Below, piece after piece: positions 1 through 7,133 of a DNA stretch of 14,973 nt (position 1 is the first letter of the stretch; the number at the start of each line of letters is the position of its first letter). The translations under genes were made by a program, and so were the position numbers. Below the pieces are notes generated by a model. That model was given only the letters and a program-made list of their open reading frames with translations, did no database searches and was not told the origin of the DNA. Origin of the DNA: an uncultured Gemmatimonadota bacterium (GTDB lineage: Bacteria; Gemmatimonadota; Gemmatimonadetes; Gemmatimonadales; Gemmatimonadaceae); NCBI GenBank assembly GCA_903894655.1, contig CAITQY010000102.1:1-14973 (forward strand), written 5' to 3'.

Positions 1-476
1 GCGGTGGTGCACTCGCTCACGTTCACCTTCCATTCCAGCGCCGCGGCCTCCACGAGTACGGCCCGTGCGGCCGCGCCGGCGCGTCGCATCGCGGTGTAGT
101 TCGCCACCGTCGATCCGCTTCCCACGCTGAATTGCCGACCATACGCCGGATTCAGATCGCCCTGCACGACGGTCACCTGCTCCCACTTCACATCGAGCTC
201 TTCGGCGATGATCATCGGCAGCGACGTTTTGATGCCTTGACCCATCTCCGAATTGGGCGCGATGAGCGTGACCACGCCGCTCGGTGCGATACTCACAAAC
301 ACGTTCGGGGCAAAGTCGGCGATGGGCGCGAGCCCGGTCGTTGGCGCCGCGTCGGCGAGATGCGCTGGCGTGTCGAACCCGCTCGCAACCAGCAACCCAC
401 CGCCGGCCAGCGCACTGATCTTGATGAACTGACGTCGATCCATCGCCGACGCACCGACATTCGAATCGTGGCTCAT
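1..476 (-). CDS. Molybdopterin-binding subunit of an isoquinoline-1-oxidoreductase-type hydroxylase (N-terminal part)
   Basis: This is the N-terminal 158 residues of a large molybdenum hydroxylase subunit (xanthine dehydrogenase / aldehyde oxidase superfamily, IorB-like); the rest lies beyond the left edge. Such subunits carry the molybdopterin cofactor and hydroxylate N-heterocycles or oxidise aldehydes, receiving help from a 2Fe-2S partner. Seen directly: a twin-arginine motif, RRQFIK, at residues 14-19, then a hydrophobic stretch (SALAGGGLLVASGF), which is a Tat export signal. Further on are the family-typical segment PNSEMGQGIKTSLPMIIAEE and a later VGSGSTVANY stretch. The ATG at 476 overlaps the TGA of the upstream 2Fe-2S gene (ATGA), so translation is probably coupled. 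An internal ATG at 443 (residue 12) would also keep the Tat motif. The family is clear; the substrate cannot be told. Confidence 0.9.
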   Translation of the reverse strand, partial: MSHDSNVGASAMDRRQFIKISALAGGGLLVASGFDTPAHLADAAPTTGLAPIADFAPNVFVSIAPSGVVTLIAPNSEMGQGIKTSLPMIIAEELDVKWEQVTVVQGDLNPAYGRQFSVGSGSTVANYTAMRRAGAAARAVLVEAAALEWKVNVSECTT

Positions 477-964
477 GTGCGCTTCCCGTTGGCTGGAGTG
501 GCGGCCGCGGCCAACTCGGCGGCGCGCTTGATGCCGGCACGAATGCGCGTGTAGGACGCGCAGCGGCACACATTTCTCGCCATCGCCGCGTCGATATCGG
601 CGTCGGTGGGATGCGGAGTGGTTTTCAGTAACGCGGAGGCCGCGAGGATCTGTCCGCCCTGACAGTACCCACACTGCGGCACATCGAGCTCGCACCAAGC
701 ATCTTGCAGTGCGCGCGCCTGTGGCGTGTCGATGCCTTCAATGGTGGTGACCGTGGCCGTACCGACGGTCGAGACGGGCGTGCGACAGGAGCGCGTGGGC
801 ACACCGTTCACGTGCACCGTACAGGCACCGCATTGGGCAATGCCGCAGCCGAACTTGGTGCCGGTGAGATTGAGCGCATCGCGCAACACCCACAACAGGG
901 GCGTGTCGGATTCGACCACGACGGTCCGGGACGCGCCGTTCACGTTGAGTGTGTACTTGCCCAT
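473..964 (-). CDS. 2Fe-2S subunit of an isoquinoline-1-oxidoreductase-type molybdenum hydroxylase
   Basis: A 163-residue protein with the complete two-cluster architecture of small molybdenum-hydroxylase subunits (IorA/CoxS-like). The N-terminal ferredoxin domain has C40, C45, C48 and C60 (GCGIAQCGACTVHVNG and a later C). The C-terminal helical domain has C98 and C101 (CGYC) and C133 and C135 (CRC). Length is normal for the family. It passes electrons from the molybdenum centre of the partner encoded next (1-476) to an outside acceptor. I chose the ATG at 964 because GGAG lies 6 nt upstream and the protein then starts MGKYTLNVNG, as in homologues. The reading frame is open back to 1102, but that extension has no family match. 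No signal peptide is present, so it presumably travels with the Tat-exported partner. Confidence 0.93.
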   Translation of the reverse strand: MGKYTLNVNGASRTVVVESDTPLLWVLRDALNLTGTKFGCGIAQCGACTVHVNGVPTRSCRTPVSTVGTATVTTIEGIDTPQARALQDAWCELDVPQCGYCQGGQILAASALLKTTPHPTDADIDAAMARNVCRCASYTRIRAGIKRAAELAAAATPANGKRT

Positions 965-1191
965 CAACCGCTCCGCGAAATCGTGACAGTGGTGCTCCGG
1001 CGCTTCGCGAACGAAGTACCAACCGCGAGCCCGCCGGAAGTCCTGGCGCGGAAGTAATGTGATCGTTCGTGCGTGCGCTGTCGAATGTGGAGCGCGTAGC
1101 ACTCGCGGCGGCGGCGATCGCGCCCTATACTCAACCGATCACGATCCAAAGTCCGTGTAGGAAAATTCCCTTCGAGACGCGCCGGAGTACG
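965..1191. other. Divergent intergenic region, probable promoter area
   Basis: This stretch separates the minus-strand molybdenum hydroxylase pair from the plus-strand glycosyltransferase, so it should hold promoters in both directions. I see a TATACT hexamer on the plus strand at 1126-1131, but no matching -35 element 16-18 bp before it. I find no convincing gene and no strong inverted repeat here. Confidence 0.4.
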
Positions 1192-1239
1192 ATGTCCAAG
1201 GTGGTGGCGCGAACGATCGAACAGCTGGCGTCGCGGTGA
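1192..1239 (+). CDS. Possible 15-residue leader peptide coupled to the glycosyltransferase
   Basis: A short open frame, MSKVVARTIEQLASR, starts at an ATG with GGAG 4 nt upstream. It ends in a TGA that overlaps the GTG start of the glycosyltransferase (GTGA at 1236-1239). The glycosyltransferase itself has no visible Shine-Dalgarno sequence, so ribosomes ending this peptide could restart on the GTG. It may instead be chance, or the tail of a lost upstream gene. I recognise no function in the peptide. Confidence 0.3.
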   Translation: MSKVVARTIEQLASR

Positions 1240-2585
1240 ACAGCCGGCCGGGAATCAACATCGTCGGTCACGCCAGCGCCTACATGGGGCTGGGGACGGT
1301 AGCGCGGGAGTTCGTTAAAGCGCTCCAGGCCCGTGGTCACCCTGTCGCGGTGCACGACCTCGATGCCGGCGTCGGCCGCAGCGGGTCAGACGACTCACTG
1401 CGCGCGCTGTTCGTTCCCAACATCGCCGACTTGCCGCATGGACTGACGCTCTGGGTCATCGGCGCCGACAGCTTGCCGTACGTCGCTCGCCGCATCTGCC
1501 AAGAGCCCGCGCTCCGACGAGCGCGGAACGCGGCATTCGTCTGGTGGGAACTCCCCGATGTGCCTCCGACCTTCCGGGCGGCAGCCATGGCCTTCGACGC
1601 GCTGGTGACGGGTAGCGAGTTCGTGCGCGAGGCCTGGCTGACGGCCGCCTCGGGCCGCCCCGTGCTGCTGGCGCCCCTCCCGCTGGACATTCCGGACGAT
1701 GTCGAGCCGGCCCGCGAACGCTTCGGCCTCGATCCGGCCGCCACGGTCTTCTATTGCGGCTTTGAAGCGGCCAGCGACCCAGTGCGCAAGAACCCGTTTG
1801 GCGCGGTCGACGCCTTCAGGCGGGCATTTCCGGGCACCGAGGCGGTGCAGTTGGCCATCAAGGTGAACAACCCCACTGCTCACGGGCGGCAGGGCGAGTT
1901 GCTGGCGAAGCTGTATTCGCTGATCGAGGACGACCCGCGTGTCGTACTGATCCGCGAGCGGCTGGCGCCGCAGGACGTGCTCAGCCTTTATGCGTCCTGC
2001 GATGCCACGGTTAGCCTGCACCGGTCGGAGGGGCTGGGGCTGATGCCGTTGGAAGGCATGCGGCTGGGCGTACCGGCCATCGCGACGGGCTGGTCGGGCA
2101 ACATGACGTACATGACCCACAGCGGCGCGGCGCTCGTGCGCCATTCGATGGTGCCCAACGACGAATCCTGCGCTCAGTATTCACCGCGCAATGTGGGCGT
2201 GCGCAGTCGCTGGGCGGAACCCGACATCGACCATGCCGCGAGTTGGATGCGTCGGCTGCACACCTCATCCGACCTGCGGCATCGTCTTGCCGCCACCGCC
2301 AAGCGCGACGCGCTGGCCTACGACGCGCGAGCACGTCGCTTGGACTTCATGGAAGAACTGGCCGCGATTGCCGCAGAGCCGCACGGCTCCGCCGCTGACG
2401 ACCCCACGATGATACTCACGCAGTTGCGCGAAGCAGAATTCGAGAAAAAGCTGTTCGGCAGAAGCCGACTGTATGCACAGCTCAGGCGACTGCATGCGGG
2501 CCTTCGACGGCGTGCCGATCAGCTACGGCAGCGCTTCACGTGGCCGCTGGCGCGATCAAATTCGGTGCGCGACGGGTCATCGTGA
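1236..2585 (+). CDS. Glycosyltransferase, GT4-type (GT-B fold)
   Basis: A 449-residue soluble glycosyltransferase that transfers a sugar from a nucleotide-sugar donor, probably in polysaccharide or glycoconjugate synthesis. The N-terminal domain opens with a beta-strand and glycine loop (INIVGHASAYMGLG, residues 7-20). The donor-binding domain begins near residue 170 (VFYCGFEAAS). It contains the EX7E motif of the family, E265 and E273, in HRSEGLGLMPLEGMRLG, followed by VPAIATGWSGN. The last 55 or so residues are basic and helical. The GTG start puts the first strand at the usual place, and no later start would keep it. There is no Shine-Dalgarno sequence; translation may depend on the small frame ending on the GTG. 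No other polysaccharide gene is adjacent, so its product is not predictable. The 3' end faces the minus-strand operon. Confidence 0.85.
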   Translation: MNSRPGINIVGHASAYMGLGTVAREFVKALQARGHPVAVHDLDAGVGRSGSDDSLRALFVPNIADLPHGLTLWVIGADSLPYVARRICQEPALRRARNAAFVWWELPDVPPTFRAAAMAFDALVTGSEFVREAWLTAASGRPVLLAPLPLDIPDDVEPARERFGLDPAATVFYCGFEAASDPVRKNPFGAVDAFRRAFPGTEAVQLAIKVNNPTAHGRQGELLAKLYSLIEDDPRVVLIRERLAPQDVLSLYASCDATVSLHRSEGLGLMPLEGMRLGVPAIATGWSGNMTYMTHSGAALVRHSMVPNDESCAQYSPRNVGVRSRWAEPDIDHAASWMRRLHTSSDLRHRLAATAKRDALAYDARARRLDFMEELAAIAAEPHGSAADDPTMILTQLREAEFEKKLFGRSRLYAQLRRLHAGLRRRADQLRQRFTWPLARSNSVRDGSS

Positions 2586-2626
2586 ACTGGCGTAATGACC
2601 GTGTACGAGAAACGTCTCCCATAGGA

Positions 2627-2650
2627 TTTTTGCGGGTCGATCTGCAAAAA
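2627..2650. repeat. Inverted repeat TTTTTGC / GCAAAAA
   Basis: Perfect 7-bp arms at 2627-2633 and 2644-2650 flank a 10-nt centre. The arms are mostly A/T and no T-run follows, so a terminator role is weak; a protein-binding site is an alternative. It is 41 bp after the glycosyltransferase stop codon. Confidence 0.45.
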
Positions 2651-2659
2651 GATTACCCG

Positions 2660-2678
2660 TTACTTCGGCATTACTTCG
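2660..2678. repeat. Direct repeat TTACTTCG with 11-bp period
   Basis: Two perfect copies of TTACTTCG start 11 bp apart (2660 and 2671), about one helical turn. A partial TTAC also occurs at 2653. The spacing would suit side-by-side protein binding, but nothing else supports that. Confidence 0.4.
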
Positions 2679-2758
2679 CCGCACTGTGATCAGGTAAACC
2701 CATGACACGAACGTGACGCATGCGGTCGGTCACCGAGCGCTGACCGCCGCCGCGCCAC

Positions 2759-3043
2759 TCAGGCCGTGATGAGGTTCACGACCTCTGCGGCCCGCTCCTG
2801 CGGAGGACCAGCGAACCCGCCCTCGACCGTAGGCAGTGTGGGCAGCAGGGTTTCCGTTACGAACCGGTCGCACGATGCCTTCGAGTCCCAGACCGCAACG
2901 ATGAGCCACCCGCCGTCGCACGGTCCCGCGGCGTGGTACCGCTGCCCCGCGGGTAATCCACCAAGTGGGTGCACCGCCGCGATCGCGGCCTCGTACTGTC
3001 CGGCGTTACCACCGTCGTAGAAGTGCGTGATCAAGTACGCCAT
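2759..3043 (-). CDS. Small conserved-type protein, 94 residues, function unknown
   Basis: A 94-residue soluble protein with no signal peptide or membrane segment. The sequence alternates hydrophobic strands and helices (AYLITHFYDG at the start, then HAAGPCDGGWLIVAVWDSK at residues 37-55). This looks like the small alpha/beta-barrel fold of ABM-type monooxygenases and related stress proteins, but no catalytic motif can be named. The ATG is preceded by a G-rich Shine-Dalgarno sequence (AGGGGG, 5 nt spacing). It is the last gene in the minus-strand run, 160 bp after the SDR, and its start-site sequence closely matches that of the SDR (16 of 18 bases). A candidate promoter with a palindrome lies upstream, so it may also be expressed separately from the operon. 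The gene looks real; its role is a guess. Confidence 0.75.
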   Translation of the reverse strand: MAYLITHFYDGGNAGQYEAAIAAVHPLGGLPAGQRYHAAGPCDGGWLIVAVWDSKASCDRFVTETLLPTLPTVEGGFAGPPQERAAEVVNLITA

Positions 3044-3112
3044 GCGAACCCCCTGGGGATGTGTGCGACGTGCCCCGTTCCGACTGGGACCGACTCAATC
3101 GAGTCAGCGCCA

Positions 3113-3141
3113 ATACTCGTACCACATGGTACACGGCGCAA
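3113..3141 (-). promoter_or_regulatory. Candidate promoter with palindromic operator, upstream of the 94-residue gene
   Basis: On the minus strand, TTGCGC (3141-3136) and GAGTAT (3118-3113) are 17 bp apart. The spacer holds the perfect palindrome GTACCA-TG-TGGTAC (3119-3132). A second inverted repeat, GACTC/GAGTC with a 4-nt centre, follows at 3092-3105. The -10 match is poor (3 of 6), so the palindrome is the firmer part of this call. Its place between the hexamers suggests control by a dimeric regulator. Confidence 0.35.
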
Positions 3142-3155
3142 CCGGAACCCCGAGG

Positions 3156-3187
3156 GCGTCACTGAGAGCGTCACTGAGAGCGTCACC
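3156..3187. repeat. 12-bp tandem repeat, 2.7 copies
   Basis: GCGTCACTGAGA is repeated perfectly at 3156-3167 and 3168-3179, then a partial third copy (GCGTCACC) runs to 3187. It lies 17 bp downstream of the SDR stop codon, in the gap before the 94-residue gene. As the unit is a multiple of three, it is open in several frames, but I see no gene across it. Confidence 0.85.
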
Positions 3188-3203
3188 GCGCCCGGGGCGA
3201 GGC

Positions 3204-3992
3204 TTATCCCGCGTCCATCTCTTCCAGCGCCGCCAGCGACTCGGGGAGAATCTGCCCGCCGTCGATCGCCATGGCCTGGCCCGTGATGTACGCTGCTTCG
3301 TCGGAGGCAAAGAAGAGTGCGGCGTTGGCCACGTCGTTTACCGTGCCCAGACGCCGCATGGGCACCGACGACTCCATCTTGCGAATGTAGTCCGCCCCCA
3401 GTTCCGAGAGCCCTTCGGTGAAGATGTTGCCGGGTAGCACGGCGTTCACGGTGATGTTCGACGGCGCCAGTTCGATGGCGGCCGTGCGCATGAACCCCAG
3501 CTGCCCGGCCTTGCTCGCCCCGTAGTGCGACCAGCCCGGATAGCCCGTAATGGGCCCGGTGATGGACGACGTCAGGATGATGCGCCCAGCGCCGGCGGCC
3601 TTCATGGCGGGCAAGCACGCCTGCACCGACATGACGCAGCCTTTGAGATTGGTGCCGATGACGCGGTCGAAATCGGACTCGGTCATCGTGCCCAGCTTCG
3701 CGGCGGGGTAGATGCCGGCATTCGCGCACAAAATGTCGATGCCGCCAAACGCGGCCACCGCCGCGCCGGCCATCGACTCGGCCTCCGCCTGTTTCGAGAT
3801 ATCGGCCGCGCAGGCCGCGGCGATCCCACCGGCCCTCACAATCTCCGCCGCGACGGCGTCGGCCTCAGCAAATGTGCGCGACACCACCAGCACCTGGCAG
3901 CCGGCGCGGGCAAAGCGCAGCGCGATGCCACGGCCAATGCCCTTGCTGGCGCCCGTGACGATAACGCGGCGACCAGCGAGTGATGCAAACAT
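3204..3992 (-). CDS. Short-chain dehydrogenase/reductase (FabG-like SDR)
   Basis: A 262-residue classical SDR that interconverts an alcohol and a ketone or aldehyde using NAD(P). Motifs in order: cofactor loop TGASKGIG (residues 13-20), NAG (91-93), N115, catalytic S143 (TSS), and Y157 with K161 in YGASK. All four catalytic-tetrad positions are present, so it should be active. The C-terminal ITGQAMAIDGG segment is also typical. AGGAG sits 6 nt before the ATG. It follows the kinase gene by 42 bp in the same direction, so it is probably co-transcribed. In the proposed pathway it could reduce or oxidise the carbonyl product of the PLP enzyme. Sequence similarity to FabG does not settle the substrate, and fatty-acid synthesis is unlikely in this setting. 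Confidence 0.93.
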   Translation of the reverse strand: MFASLAGRRVIVTGASKGIGRGIALRFARAGCQVLVVSRTFAEADAVAAEIVRAGGIAAACAADISKQAEAESMAGAAVAAFGGIDILCANAGIYPAAKLGTMTESDFDRVIGTNLKGCVMSVQACLPAMKAAGAGRIILTSSITGPITGYPGWSHYGASKAGQLGFMRTAAIELAPSNITVNAVLPGNIFTEGLSELGADYIRKMESSVPMRRLGTVNDVANAALFFASDEAAYITGQAMAIDGGQILPESLAALEEMDAG

Positions 3993-4025
3993 GCGAATCT
4001 CCTGGGGAATCGATGACGGGCCGAT

Positions 4026-4040
4026 CGCTGACGATCAGCG
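4026..4040 (-). other. Small hairpin over the kinase stop codon
   Basis: A perfect 6-bp stem, CGCTGA / TCAGCG, with a 3-nt loop overlaps the kinase stop codon and begins the gap before the SDR. It lacks a T-run, so it is not a terminator; it might mark processing or tune coupling between the two genes. Confidence 0.35.
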
Positions 4041-5036
4041 CGTGGTGGCGAGGAATGCGGAGGCGAGTCGTACCGTGCCCGCGGTGTAGCCGCTGCCGAG
4101 GTCGCGCGCAAACGGGACTTCGGCGTGCGTGCCGATCCACGCGGTGAGGAGAATGCGCCGCAGCATCACGAACGTAGGCAGCATCGCCACATCGTGGGCA
4201 TCGAGCGGCGCCTCCTCGCGATAGCCGGCCACCCACGCGTCCATCACGGCGGGAATGAACGGCTCGTGCTCCAGAAAACTGACCGCGGCCGCGAAATCGT
4301 ACACAAACCACGAGAACCCGCAGTCATCGAAATCAATCACGCGCAGCGTGTCGCCGTCCACCAGCAGATTGGCCAATCGCAAATCAGCGTGCACCAACCC
4401 AAAGCGCTCCGGCGCCATGCCGTATGCGTGGAGTGTCGGCGCGATCACCGCCAGCGCACGCGCGATCACCGCGGCACCGGCGTCGTCGAGTCCCGGCGCG
4501 TCGCGCCATGCGCCCCAGTACGCCTGCGGGCCCACCATCGCGTCGAAATCCCAGCGCTTGCGCACAAAGCCCGCCGGCCGCGGCCAACGTCGTGCATGGG
4601 CGTGCGCGCGCGCCGTGAGACCGCCGAGGCGGCGAAACCAGCGCGGCAGATCGTCGGCGGGGTCGGGCTCCGTGCCGGACACGAAGGTGAACGCGACCGC
4701 CTGTCGATCGGCGTAACCGGCGGCGGAACGCAGCGTCTGCACCAGCGCGCCGTTCACCCCCGCGATGGGCACCGCCGTTTCCAGCACGCCGTCGGTGTGC
4801 AGCGCCGCGACCCACGCCAACTCCGACTGGATTTCCGCCACCGATGAGTAGTGCAGCCGATGCACCCGGAGCGCGATATCGCGGCCGGCACGGTCGTCGC
4901 GCAGCCGAAACGTGGCGTTCTCCGAGAGCGACAGCAGGGTCACGTCGGTGTGCGAAGGCATCCCCCAGCAGGACAACCCGTCACGGACCATCGCGTGCAA
5001 ATCGGCGACGAGCTGCGGATGATACTCCGCGGTCAC
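4035..5036 (-). CDS. APH-fold small-molecule kinase (aminoglycoside phosphotransferase / hydroxylysine kinase-like)
   Basis: A 333-residue ATP-dependent phosphotransferase of the APH/choline-kinase fold. The catalytic loop is HADLRLANLLVD (H216, D218, N223) and the metal-binding motif is IDFDDCG (D235, D237), so the enzyme looks intact. The N-lobe has the usual E-N-A-T-F-R-L stretch near residue 40. Start: a GTG at 5036 whose last bases overlap the TGA of the preceding hydrolase gene (GTGA), showing tight translational coupling. Its company, a class-III PLP enzyme two genes upstream, recalls the established hydroxylysine-kinase and ammoniophospholyase pairing. I therefore infer that it phosphorylates the hydroxyl of an amino alcohol or hydroxy-amino acid. 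Resistance to an aminoglycoside is less likely in this operon. The fold is sure; the substrate is not. Confidence 0.9.
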   Translation of the reverse strand: MTAEYHPQLVADLHAMVRDGLSCWGMPSHTDVTLLSLSENATFRLRDDRAGRDIALRVHRLHYSSVAEIQSELAWVAALHTDGVLETAVPIAGVNGALVQTLRSAAGYADRQAVAFTFVSGTEPDPADDLPRWFRRLGGLTARAHAHARRWPRPAGFVRKRWDFDAMVGPQAYWGAWRDAPGLDDAGAAVIARALAVIAPTLHAYGMAPERFGLVHADLRLANLLVDGDTLRVIDFDDCGFSWFVYDFAAAVSFLEHEPFIPAVMDAWVAGYREEAPLDAHDVAMLPTFVMLRRILLTAWIGTHAEVPFARDLGSGYTAGTVRLASAFLATTR

Positions 5037-5743
5037 GACGCGATGTCGCGGGGGAGATAGGCCAGCACGTCATCCGTGGACATGACGTGGCAGTAGATGT
5101 GATTCATGATCTCGAGCTCCGACCGATGCAGCGCCTCGGTACCGGCGGCACAGGCATCGTCGGGAACGAGCACGAAGAAACTTTCGTCGGCCAGACTGCG
5201 CACGGTGGAGGCGATACACTGATCGGTGAAGATGCCGCAGCACACCACGTGGCTGATGCCCAGGTTGGTCAGGATCAACCGCAGGTTCGTACCGGTCAGC
5301 GCGCTGTCCGTGGTTTTCGTGACCACGATTTCATCGCCAACCGGCGCGATGGCCGCCACGATCTGCGACTCCCAGTCGTTTTTCGGCAACAGCAGGTTGT
5401 TCCACCCCGGCAACTTCTGGCTCAGCGAGCGGTCGCGCCCATCGGTGGTGTGGCACGCGATGCGCGCATGCAATACCTCGTGGCCCCGCGCGCGAAAGGC
5501 CTGCTGCAACCGCGCGATGTTGGGGAGTACGGTCCCGTGCATGCGGTCATGAAACGGCGTCCACGCGTCGTACCGCGCCCGCTCGGCCGCGTCGAGCGTG
5601 TCGGCATCGGGGCGCGCCAGATAGACGTTCTGCACGTCGATCACCAGCAACGCGACTGTGCCGGCACGCAGCACTGGATCGTCGGGCTCCGGTGCGTGCT
5701 CGTAGTAGAACGAACGGAATGCTGTCTTCCATGTACTGCTCAT
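5033..5743 (-). CDS. Isochorismatase-like cysteine hydrolase
   Basis: A 236-residue hydrolase of the isochorismatase/nicotinamidase family, which typically cleaves amides or ureido groups via a Cys-Asp-Lys triad. The triad is visible: D36 in ALLVIDVQN, K143 in VTKTTDSALTGTNL and C176 in GIFTDQC. A cysteine nucleophile supports amidase rather than true isochorismatase activity. The frame is open to 5893, but the ATG at 5743 is right: AGGAG lies 7 nt before it and the longer form would overlap the upstream gene. It follows the PLP enzyme by 31 bp and overlaps the kinase start by 4 bp. It may release the amino compound that the kinase then phosphorylates, or remove an amide later in the route. 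This role is inferred from position only. Confidence 0.92.
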   Translation of the reverse strand: MSSTWKTAFRSFYYEHAPEPDDPVLRAGTVALLVIDVQNVYLARPDADTLDAAERARYDAWTPFHDRMHGTVLPNIARLQQAFRARGHEVLHARIACHTTDGRDRSLSQKLPGWNNLLLPKNDWESQIVAAIAPVGDEIVVTKTTDSALTGTNLRLILTNLGISHVVCCGIFTDQCIASTVRSLADESFFVLVPDDACAAGTEALHRSELEIMNHIYCHVMSTDDVLAYLPRDIAS

Positions 5744-5774
5744 CCTGTCGCTCCTGGGCGTATCTCGCGGGTCA

Positions 5775-7118
5775 TCAATGTCCGAGCGAGACCAGCGTCT
5801 CGGTGATCGCTCGCACCAACGTATCCACGTGCTCGCGGGAAAAGCAAAGCGGCGGACGCAGCTTGAGGATATGCCCGTGGGGGCCCGCCGCACCGATCAA
5901 CACCCGACGTTGACGCAGGCCGTTGATCACGGCGCTCGCCAGTGACGCCGCCGGACTACGCGTGGTCGGGTCGTCTACCAGTTCCACCGCGTTGTAGAGC
6001 CCGGCGCCCCGCACATCACCAATGGCTGGGAATCGCGTGATCAGCTCACGCAGGCACTCGCGTAGATACGCGCCCACCTGCTCGGCGTTGGCCATCAGCC
6101 CTTCAGCCTCCAGCACGTCCAACACCGCCATACCGGCCGCGGCGGCCACCGGCGTGCCACCGAACGTGTTGAAGTAACCCACGCGCTCGCACAGGGCGCT
6201 CAGAATCTCCGGTCGCGTCACGACCCCGCCCATGGGGTAGCCGTTGCCCATGGGTTTCCCCATCGTCACGATGTCCGGCACGAGGTTATGGCGCTGAAAG
6301 CCCCATAGGTGCCCGCCCGTGCGCCCGAAGCCCGGTTGCACTTCGTCAGCAATCATGAGCCCGCCGTGACGACGCACCACCGCGACGGCGTCCGTCAAAA
6401 AGCCGGCGGGATCCGCATACACCCCATCGCTGGAAAACATCGAATCGACCAAGAACGCTGATACGCCAAAGCCCTGCTGCTCCAAATCGCGGGCGGCCTC
6501 CTCCACGTCCTGCGCCAAGCGGGCACCGATGTCGGCGGCGGACACGCGGTAGCTGTCGGGTGCCCGCACCACGCGCACCGGTGAGGCATTGGTACCGGAG
6601 TGCGCCACGGTGCGCACGGACGCAGGGGACACCGCGGCTACCGCCGCCGTGTTGCCGTGGTACGCCGCCGCGGTGACAATGACGCCCGTATGGCCGGTGT
6701 ACGCGCTCGCGAGACGCAGCGCCAGGTCGTTGCTTTCGCTCCCCGTGCAGGTGAGCGTGAGATTCGACAACGCCGCCGGAAACGTGGCCAGGAGACGCTC
6801 GGCATACGCGTGCATCCCCCGATGGAGATAGCGCGAGTGGATATTCAGCTGCGCGATCTGCTGCGCGATGGCCGCGGTGACGTGCGGGTGCGCATGGCCA
6901 ACCGAGGGCACGTTGTTGTAGCAGTCCAGATACGCCAACCCGTTCGCGTCGTACAAGAACGCGCCACGCGCGCTCACCATTTCGATGGGCGTGTCGTAGA
7001 ATAGCACCGACGCCGCTCCCATCACGCGATGCCGTTGATCGACCAACCGTTGCACATCCGCGTCAAGCGCGGTGGCGGTTGCCCGGTCGAACGCGTTCAG
7101 CGCGAGAATTTCTTTCAT
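5775..7118 (-). CDS. Class-III PLP enzyme, aminotransferase or AGXT2L-type ammoniophospholyase
   Basis: A 447-residue class-III aminotransferase-fold enzyme of normal length. PLP features: TGSESNDLALRLA (residues 125-137) for phosphate binding, the YHGN loop (153-156), D258 in IADEVQPGFGRTG, and the Schiff-base lysine K288 in TMGKPMGNGYP. The segments DCYNNVPSVGHAHPHV (residues 65-80) and NTFGGTPVAAAAG resemble those of AGXT2-like enzymes. In that family, AGXT2L1 and AGXT2L2 split phosphoethanolamine or phosphohydroxylysine into aldehyde, ammonia and phosphate. The kinase in the same operon favours this lyase role over simple transamination, but sequence alone does not prove it. GGAG lies 6 nt before the ATG. 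It is the first gene of the operon and its start is only 15 bp from that of the divergent permease. Confidence 0.92.
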   Translation of the reverse strand: MKEILALNAFDRATATALDADVQRLVDQRHRVMGAASVLFYDTPIEMVSARGAFLYDANGLAYLDCYNNVPSVGHAHPHVTAAIAQQIAQLNIHSRYLHRGMHAYAERLLATFPAALSNLTLTCTGSESNDLALRLASAYTGHTGVIVTAAAYHGNTAAVAAVSPASVRTVAHSGTNASPVRVVRAPDSYRVSAADIGARLAQDVEEAARDLEQQGFGVSAFLVDSMFSSDGVYADPAGFLTDAVAVVRRHGGLMIADEVQPGFGRTGGHLWGFQRHNLVPDIVTMGKPMGNGYPMGGVVTRPEILSALCERVGYFNTFGGTPVAAAAGMAVLDVLEAEGLMANAEQVGAYLRECLRELITRFPAIGDVRGAGLYNAVELVDDPTTRSPAASLASAVINGLRQRRVLIGAAGPHGHILKLRPPLCFSREHVDTLVRAITETLVSLGH

Positions 7119-7133
7119 GCATCACTCCGTAAA

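Larger units (their letters stand above)
2586..2758. other. Convergent intergenic region with two repeat structures
   Basis: This lies between the ends of two convergent genes and is richer in A+T than its surroundings. It holds an AT-rich inverted repeat (2627-2650), a pair of direct repeats (2660-2678), and a weaker inverted pair, GCGGTC at 2722-2727 and GACCGC at 2742-2747. None has a T-run after it, so no standard intrinsic terminator is evident. I see no gene here. Confidence 0.5.

Noticed and set aside
473..1102. A longer form of the 2Fe-2S subunit starting at 1102.
   Set aside because: The 46 extra residues do not resemble the family, while the ATG at 964 has a proper ribosome site.
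1126..1131. TATACT as a sigma-70 -10 element for the glycosyltransferase.
   Set aside because: No acceptable -35 sequence or extended -10 is found at the right distance.
2627..2650. Rho-independent terminator between the convergent genes.
   Set aside because: The stem is almost all A/T and no T-run follows in either direction. I kept it only as an inverted repeat.
3031..3729. A frame carrying a repeated S-D-A-L peptide across the 12-bp tandem repeat, possibly a repeat protein.
   Set aside because: It is an out-of-frame reading over the SDR gene. The peptide repeat is only the consequence of a 12-bp DNA repeat in non-coding sequence.
3204..3992. Fatty-acid FabG as a name for the SDR.
   Set aside because: Motifs are shared by all classical SDRs and no fatty-acid gene is nearby, so a specific name is not supported.
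4844..5806. A 320-codon open frame on the plus strand opposite the kinase and hydrolase genes.
   Set aside because: It has the same arginine-rich composition and no recognisable motif, and it covers well-supported catalytic motifs on the other strand.
5744..5893. A longer N-terminus for the cysteine hydrolase.
   Set aside because: It would overlap the end of the PLP-enzyme gene and lacks the ribosome site that precedes 5743.
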